A stretch of DNA of 64,000 nt from Bradyrhizobium sp. SZCCT0231 (GTDB lineage Bacteria; Pseudomonadota; Alphaproteobacteria; Rhizobiales; Xanthobacteraceae), in contig NZ_JAFCKP010000018.1 in NCBI RefSeq assembly GCF_018130245.1, positions 43,652 to 107,651 of the forward strand, in the 5' to 3' direction. Positions within the stretch are counted from its first letter, which is position 1. Each line of letters begins with the position of its first letter. A program made the position numbers and the translations under genes. The notes under the pieces were generated by a model, which saw nothing but the letters and a program-made list of their open reading frames with translations, was not told the DNA's origin and did not search any database. Positions 34,283-43,081 of this stretch are shown piece after piece.

Positions 34283-34322
34283 AGCGGAGTTTGGTGAGGC
34301 GCTTTGGCTCAAGGCACTCCAC

Positions 34323-35597
34323 CTACCCCGGTATCCGCACCGGCAGCGACTCGTATCCCTTGATGAAGCTCGAATAGATCCGCTTGGGCTCGCCGACCAC
34401 CTCGATGCGGTCGAACCGCTTCAGCATCTCCTCCCAGACGATCCGCAGTTGCAATTCGGCCAGCCGCATGCCGACGCAGCGGTGAATGCCGAAGCCGAAG
34501 GAGAGGTGGGTGCGCGGGCGCGGGCGGTCGATGATGAACTCGTTCGGCTTCTCGAACATCTCCTCGTCGCGATTGCCGGAGACGTACCACATCACGACGC
34601 GGTCGCCTTTCTTGATGTGCTTGCCGCCGATCTCGGTATCCTCTAGCGCGGTGCGCCGCATATGCGCCAGCGGCGTCTGCCAGCGGATCACCTCCGGCAC
34701 CATGGAATCAATGAGAGCCGGATTGGCGCGCAGCTTGTCGTACTGGTCCGGGTTCTCGTTCAGCGCCAGCACCGAGCCGGTCATGGTGTTGCGCGTGGTG
34801 TCGTTGCCGCCGACGATGAGCAGGATGATGTTGCCCATGAGGTTGTCGGGATCCATGTAGCGCGTGGCCTCGTTGTGCGCCATCAGCGACAACAGGTCGT
34901 TGCGCGGTGCCGAGTTGACGCGCTCGTTCCAGAGCTTGGACATAAAGGCATAGCACTCGTCCATCTCGCGGCGGCGCTCTTCGGCGCTGGCGACGATGCC
35001 GCTCTTGGGCAGCGCAGTCGACACGTCGGACCAGCGCGTCAGCTTGCGCCGCTCCTCCCAGGGAAAGTCGAACAGGGTCGCCAGCATCTGCGTGGTCAGC
35101 TCGATCGAGACGCGCTCGACGAAGTTGAAGGTCTCGTTGCGCGGCAGATTGTCGAGCACGGTCTGCGAGCGCTGGCGGATCAGTCTTGCCAGCTCGTCCA
35201 GGTGCGTCGGCGTGAACATCGGCGACACCGTCTTGCGCTGCGCCGAATGCCGGGGCTGGTCCATCGCGATGAAGCTTGGATAGTCATAGCCTTCCGGCAC
35301 GTCTCGGATCGAGATGCCGCCGAGCTTGGAGTCCGAGGAGAAGATGCCGTGATTGGTGTCGACATGCATGATGTCGTCGTACTTCACCACCGACCAATAG
35401 GGCTCGATCGGCGCGTTGGTGCAGTAATGCACCGGCTCTTCCTTGCGCAGCCGCTCGAACCAGGGCCACAGCGTGTCGTCCTGGAACAGCCGGGGCGCGC
35501 CGGGGTGGAATTGCGACAGCGGCGTCGCATAGGCCTCCTCGCGAGCCCTGCGCATGCGTTCGGCCTTGTCCACTTTAACCGGCGCTTGGATGTTCAT
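34323..35597 (-). CDS. Cytochrome P450, CYP153-like
   Basis: A 424-residue soluble P450. It has the oxygen-activating I-helix motif IVGGNDTTRNTM, the ExxR motif EVIRWQTP and the heme-binding Cys374 in FGFGIHRCVGMRLAE. The GGNDTTRN and HLSFGFGIHRCVG segments match the CYP153 group of terminal alkane and fatty-acid hydroxylases, so omega-hydroxylation is likely. It needs ferredoxin and reductase partners, which are not next to it. It follows a very similar P450 gene by 24 bases, suggesting a recent duplication and one transcript. Confidence 0.88.
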   Translation of the reverse strand: MNIQAPVKVDKAERMRRAREEAYATPLSQFHPGAPRLFQDDTLWPWFERLRKEEPVHYCTNAPIEPYWSVVKYDDIMHVDTNHGIFSSDSKLGGISIRDVPEGYDYPSFIAMDQPRHSAQRKTVSPMFTPTHLDELARLIRQRSQTVLDNLPRNETFNFVERVSIELTTQMLATLFDFPWEERRKLTRWSDVSTALPKSGIVASAEERRREMDECYAFMSKLWNERVNSAPRNDLLSLMAHNEATRYMDPDNLMGNIILLIVGGNDTTRNTMTGSVLALNENPDQYDKLRANPALIDSMVPEVIRWQTPLAHMRRTALEDTEIGGKHIKKGDRVVMWYVSGNRDEEMFEKPNEFIIDRPRPRTHLSFGFGIHRCVGMRLAELQLRIVWEEMLKRFDRIEVVGEPKRIYSSFIKGYESLPVRIPG

Positions 35598-35621
35598 GAT
35601 CGTGGCTCCGTTGCGTTCGAC

Positions 35622-36887
35622 TCACGCAGCAATCTTCACCGGCAGCGTCTCGATACCCTTTACGAAACTCGAATAGACCCGGGTGGGTTCGCCGACCACG
35701 TCAATATGGTCGAATCGCTTGAGAATTTCTTCCCAAATTATCTTGAGCTGGAGCTCGGCAAGCCTGAGGCCCACGCAGCGGTGGATGCCGAAGCCGAAGG
35801 ACAGATGCGTGCGGGGGCGGGCGCGGTCGATGATGAATTCGTAGGGCCTTTCGATCGCCTCCTCGTCGCGGTTGCCCGAGACGTACCACATCACGACCTT
35901 GTCACCCTTCTTGATCTGCTTGCCGCGGAACGCGAAATCGGAGAGCGCCGTGCGCCGCATATGCGCGAGCGGCGTCTGCCAGCGGATCACCTCCGGCACG
36001 AAGCTGTCGAGCAGATCGGGGTTCTCGCGCAGCTTGCGATATTGCTCCGGATGCTGGCTCAGCGCGAGAAGCGAGCCCGACATGGTGTTGCGGGTGGTGT
36101 CGTTGCCGCCGACGATCAAAAGGATGAGATTGCCGAGGAAGTTCTTCGCGTCCATGTCGCGCGTCGCGGCGCCATGCGCCATCATCGACAAGAGGTCGCT
36201 CTTCGGCGGCTGTTCGATGCGTTCCTTCCACAGCCTCGAGAAATAGCCCGCGCATTCCGTCAGCTCGGCCTGCCGCTCGTCCTCGGTCGCAACGAGGCCG
36301 TCGGGGCCGGGAATGGTGGTGGCGATGTCGGACCAGCGCGTCAGCTTGCGACGGTCCTCCCAGGGGAAGTCGAACAGCACAGCCAGCATCTGCGTTGTCA
36401 GCTCGATCGAGACGCGGTCGACCCAGTCGAACACCTCGCCGCGGGGCAGATTGTCCAGGCACTCGGCCGAGCGCTTGCGGATGTTGATGGCGAGGTTGTC
36501 CAGATGCGTCGGCGTGAACATCGGCGCCACGGTCTTGCGCTGGGCCGCATGGCGCGGCGGGTCCATCGAGATGAAGCTTTCGCGGCGCAGATCCGGATCG
36601 ATGTCGCGGATGGTGATGCCGCCGAGCGCGGAGGCCGAGGAGAACACCGAATGGTTGGTCTCGATCTCCATGATGTCGTTGTAGCGCGTCACCGACCAGT
36701 ACGGCCCGAACATCGAGTCCTTGCAGTAGTGCACGGGATCTTCCCGGCGCAGCCGATCGAAATAGGGCCAGAACGTATCGGTCCTGAACAACTCGGGGTC
36801 GCCCGGATCGAATTGCTCCAGCGGCAGTGACGACGCGCGCGTGCGAAGTGCGTCGAGCTTGGCCGCGCTCTCGATGGTCCCATGCAT
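35622..36887 (-). CDS. Cytochrome P450, CYP153-like (tandem paralogue)
   Basis: A 421-residue P450 closely similar along its whole length to the next gene, with IVGGNDTTRNTMSGS, EVIRWQTPLAHMRRTAL and heme Cys371 in FGFGIHRCVGLRLAE. The start MHGTIESAAKLD has AGGGAG upstream; the in-frame extension to 36950 is unsupported. As first gene of the pair its promoter should lie in 36888-37186. Differences concentrate in the N-terminal third, which may change substrate choice. Confidence 0.88.
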   Translation of the reverse strand: MHGTIESAAKLDALRTRASSLPLEQFDPGDPELFRTDTFWPYFDRLRREDPVHYCKDSMFGPYWSVTRYNDIMEIETNHSVFSSASALGGITIRDIDPDLRRESFISMDPPRHAAQRKTVAPMFTPTHLDNLAINIRKRSAECLDNLPRGEVFDWVDRVSIELTTQMLAVLFDFPWEDRRKLTRWSDIATTIPGPDGLVATEDERQAELTECAGYFSRLWKERIEQPPKSDLLSMMAHGAATRDMDAKNFLGNLILLIVGGNDTTRNTMSGSLLALSQHPEQYRKLRENPDLLDSFVPEVIRWQTPLAHMRRTALSDFAFRGKQIKKGDKVVMWYVSGNRDEEAIERPYEFIIDRARPRTHLSFGFGIHRCVGLRLAELQLKIIWEEILKRFDHIDVVGEPTRVYSSFVKGIETLPVKIAA

Positions 36888-37186
36888 GACCGTTCTCCCT
36901 GGCATGAACCGCGCGTCGTTGAATTCTGCGCTGCGGTATTTGATTTGCAATTACAGCCGGTTGTCCGCGCCGGGGCAAGGGAGAGTTTTGTCACATCCAA
37001 CCTTCACGAGAGCGTCGAACGGCCGTCACGCCGCCACGCGAACGTGACCTCCGGCACGCCGCGCGGTGGAGAATCGTGCAAGAAACCGACTGGAATCGAG
37101 GTAAATCGAACCCGCCCATCTTGGGGACCGACTAACCTCTGATCTATAGTTTGATCGGAACATCTCCGCATCCCGAGGTTGCCGCC
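36888..37186. other. Divergent intergenic region without a visible gene
   Basis: About 300 bases between the first P450 gene and the DUF898 gene. It contains an AT-richer stretch near 36930-36955 that could hold the P450 promoter. I see no repeat or RNA gene here. Confidence 0.5.
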
Positions 37187-38341
37187 GTGAACGATATGCA
37201 ATGGGCCCCCATCGGCTCCGAACCCTTACCCCCGCCGCTGCCGCCGACGCGGGTGGATTTCACCGGCAACCGCTCCGAGTTCCGCAAAATGGTCACCAAG
37301 GGTGCCATGCTGGAGCTCGTCACCTTCGGCTTCTACCGGTTTTGGCTCGTCACCGACATCCGCCGTCATCTGTGGACACACACAGCAGTCGACGACGATG
37401 CGGCCGAATACACCGGACGAGCCAAGGAGCTCTTGATCGGCTTCCTGATCGCACTGGCGATCCTGGTGCCGATCTATCTGGCCTATTTCCTTGTTGGCAT
37501 CGAGTTCGAGCGCTGGCAGGCCTTTGCCTCGGTGCCGTTGTTCGTCGCCTTCTACGCCTTCGGTCAGTTCGCGATCTTTCGCGCGCGGCGCTATCGCCTG
37601 ACGCGCACGGTCTGGCGCGGTGTGCGGTTCTGGATGGACGGCTCGGGCTGGGCCTATTCGTTCCGCGCCATGGCGTGGGGCTTGCTCGTGTTCCTGACGC
37701 TCGGCCTGGCGCTGCCCTGGCGCGAGGCGGCGCTCGAACGCTACAAGATGCAGCACACCCATTACGGCGATCTCACCGGCGATTTCGAAGGCGACGGCTG
37801 GACCTTCTTCAAGCGCGGCTGGTGGCTGTGGCTGCTCAGCCCGGTCGCGCTGGTCATCTTCCCGCTCGCGCCGTTCTTCTATGCCGAGTTTAGGGCGCGC
37901 GAATGGCGCTGGTGGCTGGACGGCATCCGTATCGGCGGCGTCAGCCTGTCCTCGGAACTGCCGCACAACGCGTTCTACGGCCTGTACTGGAAGGTGATCG
38001 GCTGGTGGACGCTGCTCTCGATGATCTTCGGCGCCTATATCGGCGGCGCCACCATGCTCGTGGTCCAGTTGAGCGGCCTTCCGGCCGAGCAGGTGTTCGG
38101 GCCCGAAAATGGCGCCAAGAGCATTCCGATGTTGGTGGCGATGGTCATCGGCTATTTCGCCCTTGCCCTTGCCCTCAACATCGTGATGCGGGTCTATTTG
38201 CAGCGCGATCTCTGGGCCAAGGTGCTGGAGACCGTCGAGGTACACAATATCGCGGCCGCCGCGGACGTGCGCGGCAGCGGCGAGCTTGCCAGCGCGCTCG
38301 GAGAAGGCTTTGCCGATGGACTCGATGTCGCGGGATTCTGA
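37187..38341 (+). CDS. DUF898 (YjgN-like) membrane protein
   Basis: A 384-residue protein of the DUF898 family with several membrane helices (for example LLIGFLIALAILVPIYLAYFLVG, FVAFYAFGQFAIF, WWLWLLSPVALVIFPLAPFF) and the repeated family pattern YRFWLVTDIRRHLW / FRARRYRLTRTVWRGVRFWMDG. The start is a GTG with GAGG eight bases upstream; an in-frame TTG at 37151 is less likely. It is three bases from an M48 protease gene, so the two form one unit. Function is unknown. Confidence 0.82.
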   Translation: MNDMQWAPIGSEPLPPPLPPTRVDFTGNRSEFRKMVTKGAMLELVTFGFYRFWLVTDIRRHLWTHTAVDDDAAEYTGRAKELLIGFLIALAILVPIYLAYFLVGIEFERWQAFASVPLFVAFYAFGQFAIFRARRYRLTRTVWRGVRFWMDGSGWAYSFRAMAWGLLVFLTLGLALPWREAALERYKMQHTHYGDLTGDFEGDGWTFFKRGWWLWLLSPVALVIFPLAPFFYAEFRAREWRWWLDGIRIGGVSLSSELPHNAFYGLYWKVIGWWTLLSMIFGAYIGGATMLVVQLSGLPAEQVFGPENGAKSIPMLVAMVIGYFALALALNIVMRVYLQRDLWAKVLETVEVHNIAAAADVRGSGELASALGEGFADGLDVAGF

Positions 38342-38344
38342 GCT

Positions 38345-39454
38345 GTGAGTGACGTGTCCATCGAAGCCCCGGCGCAGTCCAAAAAGCCGACGATCTTCTT
38401 CGACGGCGTGTCGAGCCGCAAACGGCAGGTGACGCTGACCCTGGGTGATGCGCTCGAAATCGTCGAGGAGGGCGCAGAGCCCGTGCGCTGGGCCTATGCC
38501 GACATTCGCCGCGCCGACAGCCCGGCTGGCGTTTTGCGGCTGGCCTCGACGTCTGCGCCGCCGCTGGCGCGGCTCGAAATTCGCGACGCCGCGCTCGCCG
38601 CGGACGTGACCGCCCGCTGCATGCGTCTCGACGAGCACCAGACGTCGCGCCGCGGCATCGCAAAGATCGTCGGCTGGTCGGTCGCCGCAGCCGTCTCCAT
38701 CGTCTGCGTCGTGCTGTTCGGCGTGCCGCTCGCCGCCGATCGTCTCGCACCGCTGGTGCCGAAGCCGGTCGAACGGCGCATCGGCGATGCCGCCGAGGTC
38801 CAGATGAAGACCATCTTCGGCCGCAGCGTGTGCGAAGACCCTGCGGGCAAGGCCGCCTTCACGAAGCTCGTCAACCGGCTGCGCGATGCGGCCGGCCTCG
38901 ACGACACCATGACGGCGGGCGTGCTGCCGACCTCCGTGCCGAATGCCTTCGCGCTGCCCGGCGGCAAGGTGTTCGTGCTGAAGGGCCTGCTCGACAAGGC
39001 CCAGAGCCCCGACGAGCTCGCCGGCATCCTCGCCCACGAGCTCGGCCATCTCAAGCACTACGACAACATGCGCGGCCTGATCTACAACGGCGGCACATCG
39101 TTCCTGATCGGCCTGCTGTTCGGCGACGTCACCGGCTCTTCGGCCGTGATCTTCGCCTCGCGCAGCCTGGTCGAGGCCTCCTACTCGCGCGAGGCCGAGA
39201 CCGCTGCGGATACGTTTGCGATCGACATCATGCATGCGCTCGGCCGTTCGCCGAAGCCCGCGGCCGAATTGATGTTCCGCATCACCGGCAAGGAAGGCGG
39301 CTCTGGCCTGACAAATATTCTCGCCAGCCATCCGCTGACCGAGGACCGCCTTGCCCGAATGACCAAGGAAGATCGCCCGGTCAGCGGCCCGCCGCTACTG
39401 ACCGACAAGGAGTGGCAGGCGCTGAAGGGCATCTGCGGCAGCGGGAAGATCTGA
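38345..39454 (+). CDS. Membrane-anchored M48-family metalloprotease
   Basis: A 369-residue protein. The N-terminal 100 residues form a cytoplasmic region unlike the protease; a membrane helix follows (about 108-130, IVGWSVAAAVSIVCVVLFGVPLA), then the peptidase domain with the zinc-binding HELGH at residues 231-235 and the downstream EAETAADTFAIDI that provides the third ligand. HPLTEDRLARM is typical of the family. The start is GTG, three bases after DUF898. It probably cleaves envelope proteins; no substrate is indicated. Confidence 0.88.
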   Translation: MSDVSIEAPAQSKKPTIFFDGVSSRKRQVTLTLGDALEIVEEGAEPVRWAYADIRRADSPAGVLRLASTSAPPLARLEIRDAALAADVTARCMRLDEHQTSRRGIAKIVGWSVAAAVSIVCVVLFGVPLAADRLAPLVPKPVERRIGDAAEVQMKTIFGRSVCEDPAGKAAFTKLVNRLRDAAGLDDTMTAGVLPTSVPNAFALPGGKVFVLKGLLDKAQSPDELAGILAHELGHLKHYDNMRGLIYNGGTSFLIGLLFGDVTGSSAVIFASRSLVEASYSREAETAADTFAIDIMHALGRSPKPAAELMFRITGKEGGSGLTNILASHPLTEDRLARMTKEDRPVSGPPLLTDKEWQALKGICGSGKI

Positions 39455-39463
39455 GCTTCCTGC

Positions 39464-40093
39464 TTACCGCGTCCCGTAAGCGCGATCGCCGGCATCGCCG
39501 AGGCCCGGCAGGATGAACCCGTTCTCGTCGAGGCCTTCATCCACCGCCGCGGTCCAGATCGGCACGTCCGGATGCAATCCGCGCAGCCGCTCCAGTCCTT
39601 CCGGCGCGGCGATCAGGCAGGCGAGGCGGATGTCCCTGGCGCCGCGCTCCTTCAGCCGGTCGATCGCGGCGACGGCGGTGTTGGCGGTGGCGACCACCGG
39701 CGTCACCACGATCGCCAGGCGCTCGCTGAGATCGGACGGCGATTTGAAGAAATACTCCACCGCGGCAAAGCTGTGCGGCTCGCGGTAGAGGCCGATATGC
39801 GCGACCCGCGCGGTCGGCACCAGGTCCATCATGCCGTCGACGAAGGTGGTGCCGGCGCGCAGCATCGGCACGAACACCAGCTTCTTGCCGGCGATCTTGG
39901 CCGAATGCATCGTCGCCAGCGGCGTCTCGATGACGGTGTCGGCGAGCGGCAGGTCGCGCGTCACCTCGTAGCACAAGAGCATGCCGATCTCCTTGATCAG
40001 CTCTCGAAACGACTTGGTCGAGATGGACTTGTCGCGCACCAGCGTCAGCTTGTGCTGCACCAGCGGATGATCGACGATCGTGACGCCTTCCAT
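39464..40093 (-). CDS. upp: Uracil phosphoribosyltransferase
   Basis: A 209-residue enzyme that joins uracil and PRPP to UMP. It begins [34 protein letters not shown], carries [19 protein letters not shown] and ends with the uracil-binding [17 protein letters not shown] precedes the ATG. It lies downstream of URC4-like and URC1-like genes on the same strand, separated by a palindromic repeat. In the yeast URC pathway a uracil phosphoribosyltransferase starts uracil breakdown, so it may be catabolic as well as salvage. Confidence 0.95.
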   Translation of the reverse strand: MEGVTIVDHPLVQHKLTLVRDKSISTKSFRELIKEIGMLLCYEVTRDLPLADTVIETPLATMHSAKIAGKKLVFVPMLRAGTTFVDGMMDLVPTARVAHIGLYREPHSFAAVEYFFKSPSDLSERLAIVVTPVVATANTAVAAIDRLKERGARDIRLACLIAAPEGLERLRGLHPDVPIWTAAVDEGLDENGFILPGLGDAGDRAYGTR

Positions 40094-40122
40094 GATGGGA
40101 TACTCCTGAAATTCACCGAGTC

Positions 40123-40177
40123 GTCATTGCGAGCCACCGGATCCGCACGAAGCGCGGCCCCGGCGGCTCGCAATGAC
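40123..40177. repeat. GTCATTGCGAGCC palindromic repeat, short form
   Basis: GTCATTGCGAGCC and GGCTCGCAATGAC are exact 13-base arms around a GC-rich loop of 29 bases. It separates upp from the URC4-like gene and may attenuate read-through into upp. Confidence 0.85.
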
Positions 40178-40206
40178 GCGCGTGGTCGCAAATCTCTATC
40201 CATTCT

Positions 40207-41445
40207 CTAAAAGACCGTGCCGTCGCTGATCACCTTGAGCGGCGGTGATCCATCGGGGCGGCGCGCAAACGCGATGGCGCGGCCCGCGGCCCAGGTGCCG
40301 CCTTCGAGAATGCTGGCGAGCGGCAAGGTTTCAGGCGTGCGGCCGAGCTTGGCTCGAACCAGGTCGGCGAGCCTGTCGAGCAGCGCAACCGTCAGCGCGC
40401 GCCATTCGACGACGAGCAACGAATCCACCGCATGCGCGCGCTCGGCATCCGTGGCGTCGCGCAGACGCAGCACCTCATGGTCGACGAAGAGGCCGCCGTT
40501 GCGGTACTCGGCGAGCCCGGTCAGCCCGTCGATGTCGGTGACGGCAAATCCGGCGCGCTGCAGCGGTTCGATCAGCGAGTAGCTCAGCCATTGCGACAGC
40601 TTGTGCAGCGGCACGAGGCCAGTCGTTCCGTCGTCCGTCGTGATCGCAGGATGCCGCCAGCAATCGCCGAGCGGAACGCCCGCGAGATCGAGTCGCGACG
40701 GCCAGATCGGTCCGAGCTGGTTAAGCACCGCCGACAGAATGGCGGGCGCCGCGACAGCACCGCCGACGGCTTGCGCCGCGATGTGATCGAACAGGCCGCC
40801 CGGCCGCGGCGTGTCGTGCAGGCCGAATACGTCCGCGCGCGTCGCCATCAGCTTGCCCAGTCGTCGCAGCAGGTCGGTGCGTCCCTCGAGGCCGAGCAGC
40901 GGATTGGCATCGCTGACCTGAAAGGCGGAGGTGAGGGAGGCGAGGGGCAGCTTTGCAAGCACGTCCGCATCGGCTCTGAACGGCGCACGCGCATTGCCGG
41001 AAAAGAGCCCGCCTGCGAACATATCGAGGCTTGCGATGGCGAGCCCTTCCGATCGGCGTACGTGTGCTCCCGTCACCGCGTCGCGATAGCGCCACGCCGC
41101 ACCCGCGCCGGCATCGAGCAGCACGCTGACGATGGCGAGGTCGAACTCGGAGCGCGCCCGCGCCGCGCGATCCGGCCAGGACGCAGCATCGGCGAGCCGG
41201 GCCCAGCGGTCGACGCCGCCGAGCACGAAATGCCGCCACCTCGCGTGGAAGGGAATATCCAGCGTCGGATAGGCTTTTCGCGTGACCGCAAGCACGGCCT
41301 CGGCGACGCCGTCCATGCGATCGAGGTCGATCGTAAAGTGCTGGAGCCCGCCGGCAAGGCCGAGCTCGAGCATCTGCCCGGCGCGCGTGCGCACCGCCTT
41401 TGCGGTGAGCAGCGAACGCGCCTGCAATTCCAAAGCCTCCGCCAT
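40207..41445 (-). CDS. URC4/urg3 family protein (DUF1688)
   Basis: A 412-residue protein matching the URC4/Urg3 (DUF1688) family known from fungal uracil catabolism: LGLAGGLQHFTIDLDRMDGVAEAVL, FHARWRHFVLGGVDRW, FDLAIVSVLLDAGAGAAWRYRDAVTG, FGLHDTPRPGGLFDHI and a C-terminal LEGGTWAAGRAIAFARRPDGSPPLKVISDGTVF. The biochemical step is not established. The start at MAEALELQ is five bases after the stop of the URC1-like gene, which explains the lack of a ribosome site through translational coupling. The longer antisense-overlapping frame to 41970 is rejected. Confidence 0.9.
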   Translation of the reverse strand: MAEALELQARSLLTAKAVRTRAGQMLELGLAGGLQHFTIDLDRMDGVAEAVLAVTRKAYPTLDIPFHARWRHFVLGGVDRWARLADAASWPDRAARARSEFDLAIVSVLLDAGAGAAWRYRDAVTGAHVRRSEGLAIASLDMFAGGLFSGNARAPFRADADVLAKLPLASLTSAFQVSDANPLLGLEGRTDLLRRLGKLMATRADVFGLHDTPRPGGLFDHIAAQAVGGAVAAPAILSAVLNQLGPIWPSRLDLAGVPLGDCWRHPAITTDDGTTGLVPLHKLSQWLSYSLIEPLQRAGFAVTDIDGLTGLAEYRNGGLFVDHEVLRLRDATDAERAHAVDSLLVVEWRALTVALLDRLADLVRAKLGRTPETLPLASILEGGTWAAGRAIAFARRPDGSPPLKVISDGTVF

Positions 41446-41450
41446 CGCGA

Positions 41451-42707
41451 TCAGTATTTTTCGAGCGAACGCCCGACCACGCCGTTCACGTCCTTCTCCG
41501 GCGCGATGTCGGTGGAGTAATAGCCGGCGGCCTTCTTCGCGGCGATCTCGACATAGGCGTCGGCCGGAATCAGCTCCGGCGGGATCGGCACGCGCTCGAC
41601 GATGTCGATGCCTTGCGAGGTCAGCGCGTCGTATTTCATGTCGCTCATCGACAGGAAGCGGTCGATGCGGGTCAAGCCGAGCCAGTGGATCGTATCCGGC
41701 ATCAATTGCTGGAAGCGCGCATCCTGGACGCCGGCGACGCATTCGGTCCGCTCGAAATAGGCGGCGGCCGCATCGCCATCCTCCTGACGCTTGCGGGCGT
41801 TGTAGACCAGGAATTTCGTGACCTCGCCGAGCGCGCGGCCCTCTTTCCGGTTGTAGACGACGAGCCCGAGCCCGCCCTCCTGCGCGCCACGTGCGGATTC
41901 CTCGATGCCGTGGATCAAATAGGGTCGGCAGGTGCAGATGTCGGAGCCGAACACATCGGAGCCGTTGCACTCGTCATGCACGCGGCAAGTGATCTTGGTG
42001 CGATGGTCCGGCAGTTTTGTCACATCGCCGAACAGGTAGACGGTGGTGCCGCCGATTGGGGGCAGGAACACTTTCATGTCCGAACGCGTGACGAGCTCGG
42101 GGAACATGCCGGCAGTCTGCTCGAACAATGTGCGGCGCAGCTCGGTCTCGCCGGTGCCGAAGCGCGCCGCAAGGCCCGGCAGGTACCAGACCGGATCGAT
42201 TGCGATCTTCACCACCGAGACACTGCCATTGGCGTGCACGACCTCGCCGTCGGCGCGCAGCCGCTTGGCGGCGAGCGCCTCGCGGATCTCCGGCAGGTCC
42301 AGCCGCGCCCGCGTCACCGCGATGCTGGGGCGGATGTCGGCGCCCTCGGCGATCTCCTGGCGGAAGTTCTCTGCGACAAGATGCCCCCAGGGATCGAGCG
42401 CGACGATTTTTGTGGGATCGCTCCATTGCGGGAACGGGCCGATGGTCGCGGCCGGGAAGGTGTTGGTGAGGTCGGGCCTGCGAATCGGATCGAGCGCGCC
42501 GGCGGAGACGGCGAGCGCGCGGTACATCGCGTAGGACCCGCCATGGCTGCCGATCACGTTGCGATCCCCGGCGCGCGACACCGTGCCGATGACCGGCCCG
42601 CGGGCGCGCGCGGTCGTCGCGCCCCAGTGGATCGGAAAGGTGGCCTTCCGGCCCGGCTCCGGATGGGAGGTCAGGCGGATGTGGTCGGTACGGTTGGCAC
42701 GGCTCAT
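41451..42707 (-). CDS. URC1-like GTP cyclohydrolase II family protein
   Basis: A 418-residue protein. The C-terminal half is a GTP-cyclohydrolase-II fold with the zinc ligands in CNGSDVFGSDICTC (Cys at +0, +11, +13, exactly the RibA spacing) followed by GLGLVVYNRKEGRALGE, which resembles the substrate loop. The N-terminal half (about 190 residues, SHPEPGRKATFPIHWG) is absent from riboflavin enzymes and typical of URC1. It is first in a unit with URC4-like and upp genes. The proposed role is opening the pyrimidine ring during uracil breakdown. The start MSRANRTDH is chosen over 42863. Confidence 0.88.
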   Translation of the reverse strand: MSRANRTDHIRLTSHPEPGRKATFPIHWGATTARARGPVIGTVSRAGDRNVIGSHGGSYAMYRALAVSAGALDPIRRPDLTNTFPAATIGPFPQWSDPTKIVALDPWGHLVAENFRQEIAEGADIRPSIAVTRARLDLPEIREALAAKRLRADGEVVHANGSVSVVKIAIDPVWYLPGLAARFGTGETELRRTLFEQTAGMFPELVTRSDMKVFLPPIGGTTVYLFGDVTKLPDHRTKITCRVHDECNGSDVFGSDICTCRPYLIHGIEESARGAQEGGLGLVVYNRKEGRALGEVTKFLVYNARKRQEDGDAAAAYFERTECVAGVQDARFQQLMPDTIHWLGLTRIDRFLSMSDMKYDALTSQGIDIVERVPIPPELIPADAYVEIAAKKAAGYYSTDIAPEKDVNGVVGRSLEKY

Positions 42708-43081
42708 GTCCAGGCTCCCAAAAAGCCAACGGCCCGCCGCTCGGACGGGCCTGGCTCGCTTGCGACGGCGAACGGGCGACGCAAGCTCAATCCAACATAT
42801 TGTAGCGGCCGGCGACGACAGACAAGTTAATCGTGCCGGGCGGGCAGGGCCGTTTGCGACCAAATTCCCGTCAGCAACGGGCCCGCAAAGTCTGCCTTCA
42901 GCGCCAGGCGCTCGCGCTGGCCAAGCTCGCCGCTCTGTCGGCGCGACCAGCTTAAGAAATTGAAATATTTATACTTTTCATCTTTTCAAGGGGCCGCGCA
43001 TCCTTTCGCTCGGCCAGCGTCGAATCCCGGACTAAACGTGTCATCGGCCAATCGCAGATCGCCCTTGTCTTGGAGACCCCA
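42708..43081. other. Divergent intergenic region, URC genes to threonine-synthase-like gene
   Basis: About 370 bases without a gene I can support. A GC-rich hairpin-prone part (42715-42950) is followed by an AT-rich block near 42955-42990 (AAATATTTATACTTTTC) that stands out from the background and may be a promoter for the plus-strand gene. No known riboswitch is recognised. Confidence 0.45.

Noticed and set aside
34662-36830. A 722-codon plus-strand frame across both P450 genes
   Set aside because: It is the exact antisense of two clear P450 genes, is rich in Arg, His and Val, and has no recognisable domain. Similar antisense frames at 1262-2797, 12437-14449, 18268-20127, 23369-24856, 30507-32561 and 37226-39331 are rejected for the same reason.
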